A stretch of 64,000 nt of DNA. It comes from Brachynemurus nebulosus (taxonomy: Eukaryota; Arthropoda; Insecta; Neuroptera; Myrmeleontidae). Every line of letters starts with the position of its first letter. Positions within the stretch are counted from its first letter, which is position 1. This document shows positions 26,030 to 37,326 of this stretch, one piece after another. Location: assembly GCA_035578155.1 (NCBI GenBank), contig JAPWDM010000034.1:1676501-1740500 (forward strand). The letters are read 5' to 3'. The notes under the pieces were generated by a model. It was not told where the DNA came from, made no database searches, and worked only from the letters and a program-made list of their open reading frames with translations. A program made the translations under genes and the position numbers.

Positions 26030-26074
26030 CAAAGACTAGCATAGTTTGGGTAAGTTCAAAAATGTAAACTTTAC

Positions 26075-26665
26075 CGCATCGATGCAGCATCATGACGTTT
26101 CTGATGCGTCTAATACTGCATGATGCGATGCTGATGCTCTATTGAAATTTGATGCACATTAGATATTTTTGAATGGGATATTGGCATCATGATGCATGTA
26201 GCATAATAGACACACAATATAGCCAATGTAGCATGATGGACTATAGATAATATAGTAATACAGTCCTTGTCTAGGTATATTATCTTTGAATTTCAGCTTG
26301 AACTTATTTGAAATTGAAAATATTGAAATTATTTGAATAAAAAATATTACATACCTATTTTGAGTGCAAGATGTATTCAAATAGTTTAAACAATTTTAAT
26401 GAAAGGTAAATACATTAATCTTTTTCAACAGTTCCTTTTTCGGAATCATTCCTGTTCGTGTTAATACCTACATAATATGGCAAGTAGTTATAATTCTACA
26501 CATGACAAGCATCTTGGACACGCATCACCAAATTTCTTGATGCATTGTTTTGACGCATCAAATGCAAAAATGAACTTTTGATTTTTCGTTGTGATGCGTC
26601 TGATGCGTTTTTGAACTTTGACTCTGCCTCATGCAAGCAGTGATGCATTTTTGAAGTTGCCTTTA
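26075..26665. repeat. Region enriched in GATGC/GCATC words
   Basis: Two clusters (26,078-26,210 and 26,515-26,665) contain many GATGC or GCATC words, e.g. GCATCGATGCAGCATCATG and GATGCGTCTGATGCG. The clusters may be halves of an old inverted repeat. The 70-codon minus ORF is a by-product. Confidence 0.4.
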
Positions 26666-26680
26666 TTTGATATGTCGCAG

Positions 26681-27184
26681 CTTGTCTGTCTCTGAAATAT
26701 TTCATCACATTTAAAAGACTTGTATTTTCTTACGATTTATCACTCATAATATATCTGTTTTATAAGCTTTATGACATTATATTCTACACTTGGCTGTTAT
26801 TTATTATTTCATTCATGAAAAAAATTCACGCTGAAATTTGGTAAGACGTAGCGAAAATATATATTTAATTTTATCACATACAACCTATTTAATAATTATA
26901 TGATTTTGTTTTATTTAATTTTGTTTTGTTAGTAAACTAACAGTAGTTTCAGAAAACAATATCTTCTCTTCTAAACAAAAATTACGTACAACTTTAAGTA
27001 CCTTGACATTTTTTGTTTTACGTTTATTTGAATTTCCGGTGTATACATGGATTTTTGTATTTAATTTTAACTAAGTTACCGTAATTTATCATTGTCAGTG
27101 TAAATTAAATCAAATTAAATTTTATTATTTAATTAAATAATTTGACAATTTTTTTAAAATTAGTTTTAGATTGTTTAGTGGATT
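26681..27184. other. AT-rich DNA without recognised gene
   Basis: Nothing supportable seen. Confidence 0.4.
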
Positions 27185-28488
27185 AGTCAAGGCTTGTTAC
27201 AAGAATTCCGGAATTTTGCGAACATGGAAATTTGCGAACAGCGGAATTTTGCGAACAGTTATGATTTTTATTACCTGAGACTGACCAAGTAAGATTATCT
27301 ACATATTTGAATAGCGGAAATTTGCGAACACTTAGGTTTTTACACTTCCACTTAGAATATAGTAAAATAAGGTCAACGCCCCTTTTTTACGTATTTAAAC
27401 AAAATGTCTTTAATATTATTTTTGTAGAACATGTGCAAGTAAATATGTTATTATCCATTATAAAAGAAAGGAATCGACAAGTTCGACATTTAATCAGTAT
27501 GTACATTGTATAAGAATATAAGGTATTGCATCATTAGATTTGTTTACAGATGTATTATTCAGAATTTTCATAAAATTATAAAAATGAAATAAAATGTTCT
27601 TACGTGTAGAGGAAATTTTATTATAAAGAACGGATAATATTTTGCGCATGATTGATTAGTAAGATATTAAAGATTAAAGTAATGTGGAAAAGCTAAAGCC
27701 TCTGTTGGTTAAGACGATTTCCATATTGCTACTTACTTCGCTAGTTACAACGTAAATGAGCTAAGCTAGACGATAACCATGATTTATATTGATATTTAGC
27801 AGTGACTCATTACGGCAAAATTGTAAGGAATGTGTTTTATGGTGGATGTAGGTGATAAAAAGTAAATAAATAGTACGTATATACTAAAAAGCTGTTTTCT
27901 TTTAAAATATTTAAAAATATACCCTTAATTCTTATTACTTCATTGTGTTACGTATAGATGATAATAATGGGCGTAAACATCCCCTTTTTAAAAAATTTAA
28001 GCAGCATTACTTAAAATATTTGGGATTCCCAAACTAATATAATTAAATTTGTCTTTACGTTTTGACATTTTATTGGTGTATTTATTAACAATTAGAATTA
28101 TTTCTCCTTCGTTTAATATTGTTATCTACTGTAATAAAATAATATTATCACTATTTTGTCGGTGTCAGTGGGTGGTCAGTCATATTTTGCCAACATTTAA
28201 GATGTATACACAAAAACGAAATGTGTCGGGTTTTCCAAGCTGATATAATTAAGTTCATTCTGTAAATGGGCGTTTACCCTATTTTTACAAATTTTAAAAG
28301 GAAAAAAAGAGTGTTCCCAAATTTTCGCAGCTCAAATATGCCTGTAATCTTGTCAGGTCAGTCTCAGGTAGTAAAAACCCTTACTGTTCGCAAATTTCCG
28401 CGAATATCATGTGTTCTTAAAATTCCGGACACCGTTCTTACAATTACATTACATTTCAAGGAACTTCATCGGTAATCAGGTTCGACTG
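27185..28488. mobile_element. TIR element, possibly pogo/Tigger-like
   Basis: The right end, read inward, is CAGTCGAACCTGATTACCGA next to TA. The left end AGTCAAGGCTTGTTACAAG is a weaker match. Further in, CGGAATTTTGCGAACAG and ACCTGAGACTGACC (left, 27,205-27,290) face their inverse CTGTTCGCAAATTTCCG and GGTCAGTCTCAGGTAG (right, 28,353-28,400). Internal direct duplicates at about 27,970-28,050 and 28,200-28,320 share TGATATAATTAAG-like text. Confidence 0.5.
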
Positions 28489-28974
28489 TAATTGATAAAT
28501 CTTAAAGTATGCTTACCAACGCCCAGTATTTATAACATTAATAAAAGTCAAGTTATATGTATTTTAGTTTTTATTTTTTTTAGTGTTACGTAATATCAGT
28601 CATTTTATTCATAGACTGTAGATACATAGATAATTTGTATACGTATGTAAATATTTATTCCAGTAGCGGTACTTCATATTATTCAATTTACATATTCGCA
28701 TGCACATTAGCTTGTACGTTTGAAGACATGCATCGAACTGCATTACAATTATTTATTTAAAATACATATATTATTACAAAACCAATTTTTCTTCTTCTTT
28801 ATTTATTTATTTATTTTTTTGTTTTGAAAGCTGTAAAAATAAATTACAGCTTTCAAATTACTAGTTCAAAGCTAATTACTAGTTAATCGCAAAAGTATTG
28901 TGCTGTATATATAAAATTTTTAGGATGTATATGGCAAAGAATGTTTAACTTTGTCAAATTTTCACTTAAATATT
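28489..28974. other. AT-rich DNA with a perfect hairpin at 28,823-28,857
   Basis: Arms TTTGAAAGCTGTAA and TTACAGCTTTCAAA (14 bp, perfect) enclose a 7-base loop. No gene seen. Confidence 0.5.
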
Positions 28975-30178
28975 GAAAAATACTTTTTCAGAAACTTGTT
29001 TCGGTTTCTTAAACCATCCTCAGGTGAATTCTGAATTGAACTGAAATGTGTTGGGAACAGTTATATATTTAAATAAAATAAAATTAAAAATTAACAGAAA
29101 CAGGTTGAAATGTAGTTGGTTCAAAGATGGGAAAAACCCAGAAGAGAGGTAAACAAAATTGCATGTGTACTAGAAACGAGGTGGCAAAAATTACGAATCG
29201 ATGCTAAACAAGTTTTGGCGGATAACACAAAAATAGTGGGCAGGACGATGATTACACAGTGAGGATTAGAATTGTAATGTTAAAAACGTTATGGAAATTA
29301 AAAATCTTAACTGTTTAAACTTCAATTTGACAGTGATTAAGAAATATTTTAACAGAAGTATATTGAACAAAAAAAAGTAATGAAATATATTAATTAAATA
29401 GGTTAAGAAAGGGAGATTTATTTAATTTAATTTGGTCATTCGAAACAATTACATTGGAATCATTATTTAATTTGTTAATTTCTAAAGCTTCAAATATATT
29501 CAATTTCTGTTCTTTTTCACAAAAATGAAGGATTTTGGATTTGTAGTCTGATTTAATAGAATGTCCCGTTTCTAAAAGGTGAAGACCAGAGTTTGAAGTA
29601 TGCTTATGAGAGGTAATATGTTCACGGTATCTAATTTCAAAAGATCTTCCCGATTGGCCAATATGTGCTGCATTATTCTCTCCACAATCTAACCGATAAA
29701 CACCAAATTTTTTGTATGGATCAGTTTTTTCTTTAGAATTAAAATTGGATTGACTAATATTATTAACTGAATGAAAAGTGCGGGTTAAACCAAATGACTT
29801 GAAACAATTGCCGATTTTATGGGAAATGTTTCCTAAATACGTCAAAGATATATATTGTTTGGATTCGGGGTTGAGCGGGGTGATAGGAGGATAGATTTGT
29901 TCTGTAGTAAGTTTTTGTAGTTTTTGGTTTATGAGCTTTTGTGTGAAATTTGGTGAAAAACCATTGGAGACTGCTATTTGTTTAATGGTGTTGAGTTCTA
30001 TTGTTCTGTCTTTAGGATCAAGTGGAATGAAAAAACCTCTGTGGATCATAGACCGATAGACTGCCAGTTTGTGGGTTAATGGCGAAAATGAATCTGCTGG
30101 TACTGTAATATCTGTAAACGTGGGTTTGCAGTATATGTTCTACTTGAATTTATTATCAAGACTATGGATAGTAATGTC
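28975..30178 (-). mobile_element. Penelope-like element, 5'-truncated/interrupted remnant
   Basis: Read on the minus strand, the end of an RT domain, a linker and a GIY-YIG endonuclease domain (29,390-30,178) are followed by a 3' region ending near 28,980. There CCTGAGGATGGTTTAAGAAA and CGAAACAAGTTTCTG form the stem-like text common at retroelement 3' ends of this type. The upstream side is cut by the 30,182-31,667 foldback. A few codons compatible with the same frame (FLD across the junction) occur just beyond it at about 31,671. Confidence 0.7.
29390..30049 (-). pseudogene. Penelope-like ORF, C-terminal part with GIY-YIG endonuclease
   Basis: The open part has 219 residues. Residues 66-100 (QYISLTYLGNISHKIGNCF and following) match the linker that precedes the endonuclease in Penelope-like proteins. 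Residues 116-190 form the GIY-YIG domain: GVY at 116-118, a Cys at 122, HIGQSGRSFEIRYREH at 129-144 (the second motif reads HIG and not YIG) and a likely catalytic Glu in FEALEINKL (186-194). In Penelope-like retroelements this domain nicks target DNA for RT-primed insertion. The frame extends upstream of the apparent ATG through KPTFTDITVPADSFSPLTHK, the end of the RT, to an in-frame TAG at 30,140-30,142, so the ATG is not a true start and the copy is dead. I am confident of the family; the subgroup cannot be told. Confidence 0.8.
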
Positions 30179-30181
30179 TAA

Positions 30182-31667
30182 CAAGTAAAGGTCCCGAGGC
30201 CGGACCTATCGATTTTGATGAAACTTAAATATGTTGTAGAACACTAAAAACTAAGGGACACGTATTTTTTTTTATCTGCGGAAAAACGGTTTGAAGGGGT
30301 GAAATCGCCCTCCATAAATTGGGGTAAAAATTTAATTTTGCAAATATCTCGAAAACAGTAAGAGATAGAGCAAAAGTTTAAATTCGCGATATTACTCTTT
30401 TTTAAAGAGCTATCTATTGATATGCAATTTGTTCATATTACATCAACAGGGGTGGTTGGGGGTTAAAATTTGGGGGTTAATTTTGCAAAAAGGGGGTGAA
30501 AAATAAACAATATAAAAATTTTGTTTACAGATTTGAAATCTACGTCAAAAAATCTAATTGACCTGTTTTTGCTCAATATCCTAATATTAAGTCTAGGGGT
30601 AGTTAACTACAGGGTGACTATGTCGAATAATCGTACTATTTGGGTATTTCAAGAAGTTCTTGTTCATGGAAAATAGCTTAAGACAATTAGAATAACGTAG
30701 AAATGAAATTCTCGAATTCAAAATTGAGTTTGAGCAACATTGGAGAGGGGGTGAGTCACCCTCTTAAATTACATACTAGTTTACATACACTAATTTTTGC
30801 AATTAACACACTTACAGGGGGTAATAATGTCACAATAGATGGTTCTGAAGTTAGACTATCGTATGTAAGGTTTTTATTAGGTTTCGTTATTTTAGGTTAG
30901 GTTATGTAATTTTCGGTATCGATAATTTTCGATAAGGAAAACTATAATATCCATTAAAAAACAAACCTAATAAAGACCTTACATATGATAGTCCAACTTC
31001 AGAACCACTTATTGTGACATTATTTTACCCACTATCAGTGTGTTAATAGCAAAAATTAGTGTATATAAACTAGTATGTAATTTAAGAGGGTGACTCACCC
31101 CCTCTCCAATGTTACTCAAACTCAATTTTGAATTCGAGAATTTCATTTCTACGTTATTCTAATTGTCTTAAGCTATTTTCCATGAACAAGAACTTCTTGA
31201 AATACCCAAATAGTACGATTATTCGACATAGTCACCCTGTAGTTAACTACCCCTAGACTTAATATTAGGATATTGAGCAAAAACAGGTCAATTAGATTTT
31301 TTGACGTAGATTTCAAATCTGTAAACAAAATTTTTATATTGTTTATTTTTCACCCCCTTTTTGCAAAATTAACCCCCAAATTTTAACCCCCAACCACCCC
31401 TGTTGATGTAATATGAACAAATTGCATATCAATAGATAGCTCTTTAAAAAAGAGTAATATCGCGAATTTAAACTTTTGCTCTATCTCTTACTGTTTTCGA
31501 GATATTTGCAAAATTAAATTTTTACCCCAATTTATGGAGGGCGATTTCACCCCTTCAAACCGTTTTTCCGCAGATAAAAAAAAATACGTGTCCCTTAGTT
31601 TTTAGTGTTCTACAACATATTTAAGTTTCATCAAAATCGATAGGTCCGGCCTCGGGACCTTTACTTG
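30182..31667. mobile_element. Foldback element A, 1.49 kb, about 705-bp arms
   Basis: Arms about 30,182-30,886 and 30,963-31,667 are near-identical inverted copies around a 76-bp loop. The tips are CAAGTAAAGGTCCCGAGGCC and its complement. TAA lies on both sides (30,179-30,181; 31,668-31,670). It sits inside the Penelope-like remnant. There is no convincing ORF: the 65-codon frame at 30,703 is arm sequence. A diverged second copy is at 35,012. Confidence 0.85.
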
Positions 31668-31670
31668 TAA

Positions 31671-33194
31671 GAATTATAATATTTATAGCGAAGAAACATT
31701 CTTCGCCATATATATTATGGATCTTCACAAAGTAAAACTATCTACAATTAATTTTTAGGATGTTTTGTATAACATGATACAAATGAAACACTAATAAATT
31801 GCCAAACTTGTCTTTTAGTTAGAAATTCCAATGAATACGGTGGCTATTTTTTACAAAACAACTTTAAAAGAAAAATTGGAAATAATAGTTTTTATAAAAA
31901 ATTTATAAAGTCCTACTATTTTTCTAAGCAACGGTCTAGGATTCTAGGGAATGTAAGGAATTAATCCGGATACCCAAGTTTCCGTCGCGAGACTTGAGGA
32001 TTTTTAAACATTAGTCCCAATTTCGAAATGGCAACTTAATCGAGAACACGCACTTGGGGAGTTTTTTTTTACAGAATTTAGATAGGTAGAAACAAAACAT
32101 GTATGCATGTAACGCTGTATCCTTTACATTTAAATACATAGGTACGCAACATGTTGTTGTAAAGTTCATTGCAAATAAGTTGACTAGTGTTACTATTGAA
32201 TTTACATAAGAAGATTGGTCATGCTATTTGAAATGAACTCTACAATATTAACGAATGTTAACGTGCGTTTGACATTTAACACAGAATTTCATTTTATCAT
32301 TTAGATTGTAATTATAGGTACATATAATGCGAGCGCAATTGAACGGAATTAATTAAATCAAATTTTATTGTAAGATAAAACTTCTGGTTAAGTTCATTTT
32401 ATATATTATAGTTACGTATATTTTATTTTACTACTCTATTTATTGTGCAACTTCGTATTACCTACTTGTAAATACAGTGATCGGAAGAAATTTAGCTACA
32501 TGTCATATGTGGAAACTAACATCTTGAGCAAAGCAAAATGGATCATCAAGCTTTCTTTTTATGTTCTGAGGGAATTATGTAAATTACTCAGCTATAATAA
32601 TTTTCATTTAATCTGCATTTTATTCTTAATGTTCCTGATTTTTTTTGCAAATTTTTGTAAGCAATGCTTCTGGCAGTAAGGGTCAGGTAGAGTAATTTTT
32701 AAAAGATTTCTTTAATAAGCTTTTCTTTGATACTACCCTCTTTGATGCTCTTGAGTAAAAAATTTTCCCAATTTTCAGATTATCTCTTGAAATTAACCAT
32801 CAGAAACGAAATCCAACTTCATATCTATAATTGCGCCGCCACACTCTATATCTTTGTGCTAAATTTCAGATTTTCACGTTTCAGAGAAAATTGACCAGGA
32901 TACACGGACAGATACCAAAGTGATTGAGTAAGTGTTCTATCTTGTCAGTTTTAATACCGAACACTAAAATGAGTTCATAAATATATATTTATAGAATACT
33001 ATTTTATTTAACTTGAGTTTCAAATTCAAACTTGTTGAATAATTAAAAATATTAAATAGGTATTTGTTAACGGGAAACAACCTCTACGCCATCCCCATTT
33101 GATTGAAAAAACATAATTCACTGGATTTAATTTTTAAAAAGACAGTTACACAGTGTTCAATATTTTTCTTGTAAAATAACATTTTTAATAATAA
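31671..33194. other. Mostly unassigned AT-rich DNA
   Basis: The first bases may continue the Penelope-like element. A perfect 8-bp hairpin GCGAAGAA-ACA-TTCTTCGC lies at about 31,688-31,706. No other feature can be supported. Confidence 0.4.
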
Positions 33195-33196
33195 TA

Positions 33197-33699
33197 CAGT
33201 AGAACCCTTGTTAATCGAACAGCAATGTCACGCAAAAATTTGTCCGGCTATAGAGGTGTCCGCTTAACAGGGATAGAGTAAATAATAGCATTAAAAATGC
33301 AGTATCCATTACTAGTTTTTTAATTGAAAATTTTTTTAAAAATTTTTAATTTAAATCAGTTTTATGAACGAATTCAGATACTTATACAAAAATATAACAT
33401 TTACAAATGCATCGTCACATTAGAATTATTGTTAACAAGTTAAAACATGAACAATTATACCTAACCCATATAGGTATACATATGCACTAGATGTACTCGC
33501 GTCCGGTTAATGGAGGTAATAATGTACTAAATAATATATTTTCGGCAAAGAATATTGTCGGCGCCCGGTTAACAGAGGGTCCGTTTAAGAGAGTGCTGGG
33601 TGCACTGGTTTTAGTATAGAATGCTACCGTCATAAAAAATTTGCAACTATATAGGAGGGATCCGGTTAAGAGAGGTGTCCGTAATCAGAGGTTCTATTG
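33197..33699. mobile_element. pogo/Tigger-like MITE, 503 bp
   Basis: The left CAGTAGAACCCTTGTTAATC and the right end (reverse complement CAATAGAACCTCTGATTACG) are TIRs of the style used by pogo/Tigger elements, with TA on both sides (33,195-33,196; 33,700-33,701). The interior repeats the phrase TCCGGTTAA(N)AGAGGTGTCCG several times. No transposase frame is present. Confidence 0.75.
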
Positions 33700-33701
33700 T
33701 A

Positions 33702-34496
33702 ATATTTATTTCATTTGCTCGATTACTTAAATTATTGGAACAATTCAAATCATTTCGATTTCATTGATTATACATACAAATCTCGTAGTCATATTATAGG
33801 TACTATAACTTATAATGTAGATACAAATGAATGCAGATCTGATATTCAAAATAAAAATAAAATATTCCAAACAGCGTTCCATCAGTCATACGTGAATAAT
33901 GCATATCATGCGTGTTCAAGCGTGACATATCGTGAGTGGATCGTCTTGCGTGACGTGATCACGAGAGAATAAATTCATTAGATAGTGATAATAACCGAAA
34001 TGAAATTTTAATTAGAAAGAATCATTTATGAAATTAATCATTAATTGTTTTGTTTAGTCATTTTTATGAGACTAAATGAAAGTTAATTGAAGAAAAGCTG
34101 AGCTATTAAAATAAAAGTATTGTAGATAGTTATATATTTTGGTTTGGAGCAAAGAGACACGTTCGTGATTATTTAAAAGATTTGAAGATGAGAACGGGAA
34201 TTCGAATATTAGAATTCGATACTTATTAAATATGAGACGAAAATTGAGCAGTCTTTTTTAAATCTTTCATAATGAATAAAGCAATTCGCGTACTAATTTC
34301 TTGTTTTAATTCTCGAAGGTTTTGTGTTCCATAAATTTATAAACTTTCTAATCATTGAAAGTTACGAGAAAATACGAAATTAACTTTATTTTGTTGGAAA
34401 TAAATTGAATGTTTAGATTTTGATGAGTTGATTTAGAATTTTTTTGTATAAAAGTATGTTAATTATATATCTTATCAAAATTGAAGAAGCATTCAT
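33702..34496. other. No gene recognised
   Basis: The 85-codon plus frame at 33,715-33,972 starts at TTG and shows no known motif, so it is not called. The rest is AT-rich. Confidence 0.35.
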
Positions 34497-35011
34497 TGTA
34501 GGGTTAGTCCATATCAAATCATCCAATAAAAACATTATTTTAAACATCAATGTTCTTAAAATGTATGATATTTGGTGAATAGGCCAAAAATACCAACGTT
34601 TATATTTTTTTGAACATTCGTATTTGAGTTACCTAACTATAACAATTTTTAAAATCCAAAAACAGTAAGTTTTCGGAGCGCTTTGAAATATTTAAACACA
34701 TGTAGCTCAAAAACTATTTGCCCTAGAAAGCTGAAACTGGTACCAGAATTAAGAGGACTTTAATTTAACATATAGCATGATAAAGCAATTCAAATTTAAC
34801 CCTTTCCCCACAGTCCAAAAACTGATTTTTATAAAAAATCCAAAATCGGAATTTTTAATTTTTTTGAAAAAAATATATGTTATGCCCAACCTCTTAAGTA
34901 AGTTGTATACAAAGTTTCATGATGGTATTCCAATGGTAACACATTGAAATTATTTTTATTCTGAATTAACGTGTGGAAATCTGGTACATTTAGTACAGTA
35001 CATGTTACTAA

Positions 35012-35830
35012 CAAGTAAAGATCCCAAAGACGGACCTATCGATTTTGATGAAATTTGAACAAGTTGTAGAACATTAAAAAATCAGCAACACGTATTTTTT
35101 TTATCTGCGGAAAAATAGCTTGAAGGGGTGAAATCGCTCTTCAGAGATTGGGGTAATTTTTCAAATGTCTCGAAAATGGTAAGAGATAGAAGAGATAGAG
35201 TAAAAGGTTAAATTGACGATATTGCTCTTTTTTAAAGAGGTATCTATTGATATGCAATTTATTTAAATTGCACAAACAGGGGTAGTTAGGGGTTAAAATT
35301 TGGGGGTTAATTTTGCAAAAAGAGGGTAAAAGATTAAATATATTAAAATTTTATTTGCAAAATTCAAATATACGTAAAAAAAATCTAATCGACCTGTTTT
35401 TGCTCAATTTTCTATTTCATTCTAGGAGTAGTTAACCAGGGGCTGACTGTGTCGACATAATCGTACTATTAGAGGTATCTAAAACTTTTTTTATGAAAAA
35501 TAGTTTAAAACAATTAAAATAATGTAGGAGTGAAATTTTCGAATTCAACCTTACGATCAACACACGATTTAGTAGTCAAATAATACGATTATGTCGACAC
35601 AGTCACCCCCTAATTAACTACTCCTAGATTTAATATTAGAAAATTGAACAAAAACAAGTCGATTAAATTTTTTTAGAGTATTTGAAATCTGCAAACAAAA
35701 TTTTAATATATTTAATTTTTAACCCCCTTTCGCAAAATTAATCCCCTAATTTTAACCCCCAACGACCCCTGTTGGTATAATTTGAATAGATTGCATATCA
35801 ATAGATAGCTCTTTAAAAAAGAGCAATATC
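35012..35830. mobile_element. Foldback element A, second copy, truncated and diverged
   Basis: It begins CAAGTAAAGATCCCAAAGAC after TAA and follows the order of the 30,182 copy (ATCGATTTTGATGAAATTTG, GTTAATTTTGCAAAAAGAGG, ATCGACCTGTTTTTGCTCAA). The inverted arm starts near 35,580 and stops at GAGCAATATCG, well short of the tip. Confidence 0.7.
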
Positions 35831-35899
35831 GTCTAGACTCAGTGCTAGTATAGAAGTCATAAAGATCAAATTTTTTTGCATCATTTTCTATATTTATAT

Positions 35900-35925
35900 C
35901 ATTGAAACGGACGTCCGTTTCAATG
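35900..35925. repeat. Perfect 26-bp palindrome
   Basis: CATTGAAACGGAC is followed directly by its exact complement GTCCGTTTCAATG. Related GTCCGATTCAATGCGTA (35,935) and GTCCGTTTCATTGCGTA (36,487) lie nearby. Confidence 0.9.
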
Positions 35926-37024
35926 CTTCACCTGTCCGATTCAATGCGTAACTAACCTAAATATTAATTTGACAAAATGAGTTAGTTAAAAATAACATTT
36001 TGAAAAGTAACTTAACGTTTGACTAAAATATATATACTCGCATTTATACAAAATGCAAATGATTCATATAGTTGGAATGTAAAAATGAAATTTTGTCATT
36101 TATCAAAGTTATTATAAGTTTTACTATCCTTTTTCAATATATTAGGTAGTAGATCTTGTAAGAGATAGCTATATTACAAGCTTGTCTGCTGTGCTGTCTC
36201 ACGTGCATTCCTATCGCATGAAATCATTTTCATTTGGTAAAAATTTTTCTATACAATATTATATAAATCATCCAAAATACAATTGGTGTAATACCTTACC
36301 TGTGAGAATTTATTCAAAAGATCTCTTTTTTTTACTTTTTTACAACAAAAACTTTTTTGATGCATATAATTAAAACAATTAGTTTCCGGTAACTGTCATC
36401 TTTGTAGCATAGTCTATGGAGGTTAGTGCTACCAACATCAAAGTTTGAATTTATTCGTTCAGTAACTTTCGCTAAAACAGGTACTGTCCGTTTCATTGCG
36501 TATCTCCCCTAGTATACTAAATGTACCAGATTTCCACACGTTAATTCAGAATAAAAATTATTTCAGTGTGTTACCATTGGAATACCATCATGAAACTTTG
36601 TATACAACTTACTTAAGAGGTTGGGCATAACATATATTTTTTTCAAAAAATTTAAAATTCCGATTTTGGATTTTTTATAAAAATCAGTTTTTTGGATTGT
36701 GGAGAAAGAGTTAAATTTGAATTGCATTATCATGTTATATGTCAAATTAAAGCCCTGTTAATTCTGAAAGTAATGGTACTAGTTTCAGCTTTCTAGGGCA
36801 AATAGTTTTTGAGCTACATGTGTTTAAATATTTCAAAGCCCTCCGAACAATTGCTGTTTTTGGATTTTAAAAATTGTTATAACTACAAAAATAATGGTAA
36901 TAAGAAGATGAAAAAATATATTCGTTATCTTCAAAGCAAGTACTACCATATAAAAGAAATATTATAATGATCTGAAGACATAAGGTTTTGAGCATTGGTT
37001 GATTTGATGTGGACCAACCCTGTA

Positions 37025-37122
37025 ATATTTTAAATATTCTGCTTTCATTTTAAATATTTTTGTTTTAATATTTGGACCTAGACTTCTCAACAAATTTATT
37101 AATTTAAATTCATTACTTCTTT
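37025..37122. other. AT-rich spacer
   Basis: Short AT-rich stretch between two foldbacks. Nothing seen. Confidence 0.5.
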
Positions 37123-37244
37123 TAGCGAATTTCGAAAACTCGAAATTCAGCTATTACAGTAGGTGTCATGACGCAATCTGAGTCCGGGACTATGGCAGAA
37201 ATCTGTTTTGAGGTCCCTAGAATACGAAAATGATATTCACTAAA

Positions 37245-37326
<82 letters not shown>

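Larger units (their letters stand above)
34501..37020. mobile_element. Foldback element B, 2.5 kb, about 500-bp arms
   Basis: Left arm 34,501-35,003 and right arm about 36,520-37,020 are diverged inverted copies. The tips are GGGTTAGTCCATATCAAATC and (reverse complement) GGGTTGGTCCACATCAAATC. TGTA flanks both sides (34,497-34,500; 37,021-37,024). The middle holds a truncated foldback A copy and a stretch with three GTCCGTTTCAATGC-like words. No coding capacity seen. Confidence 0.78.
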
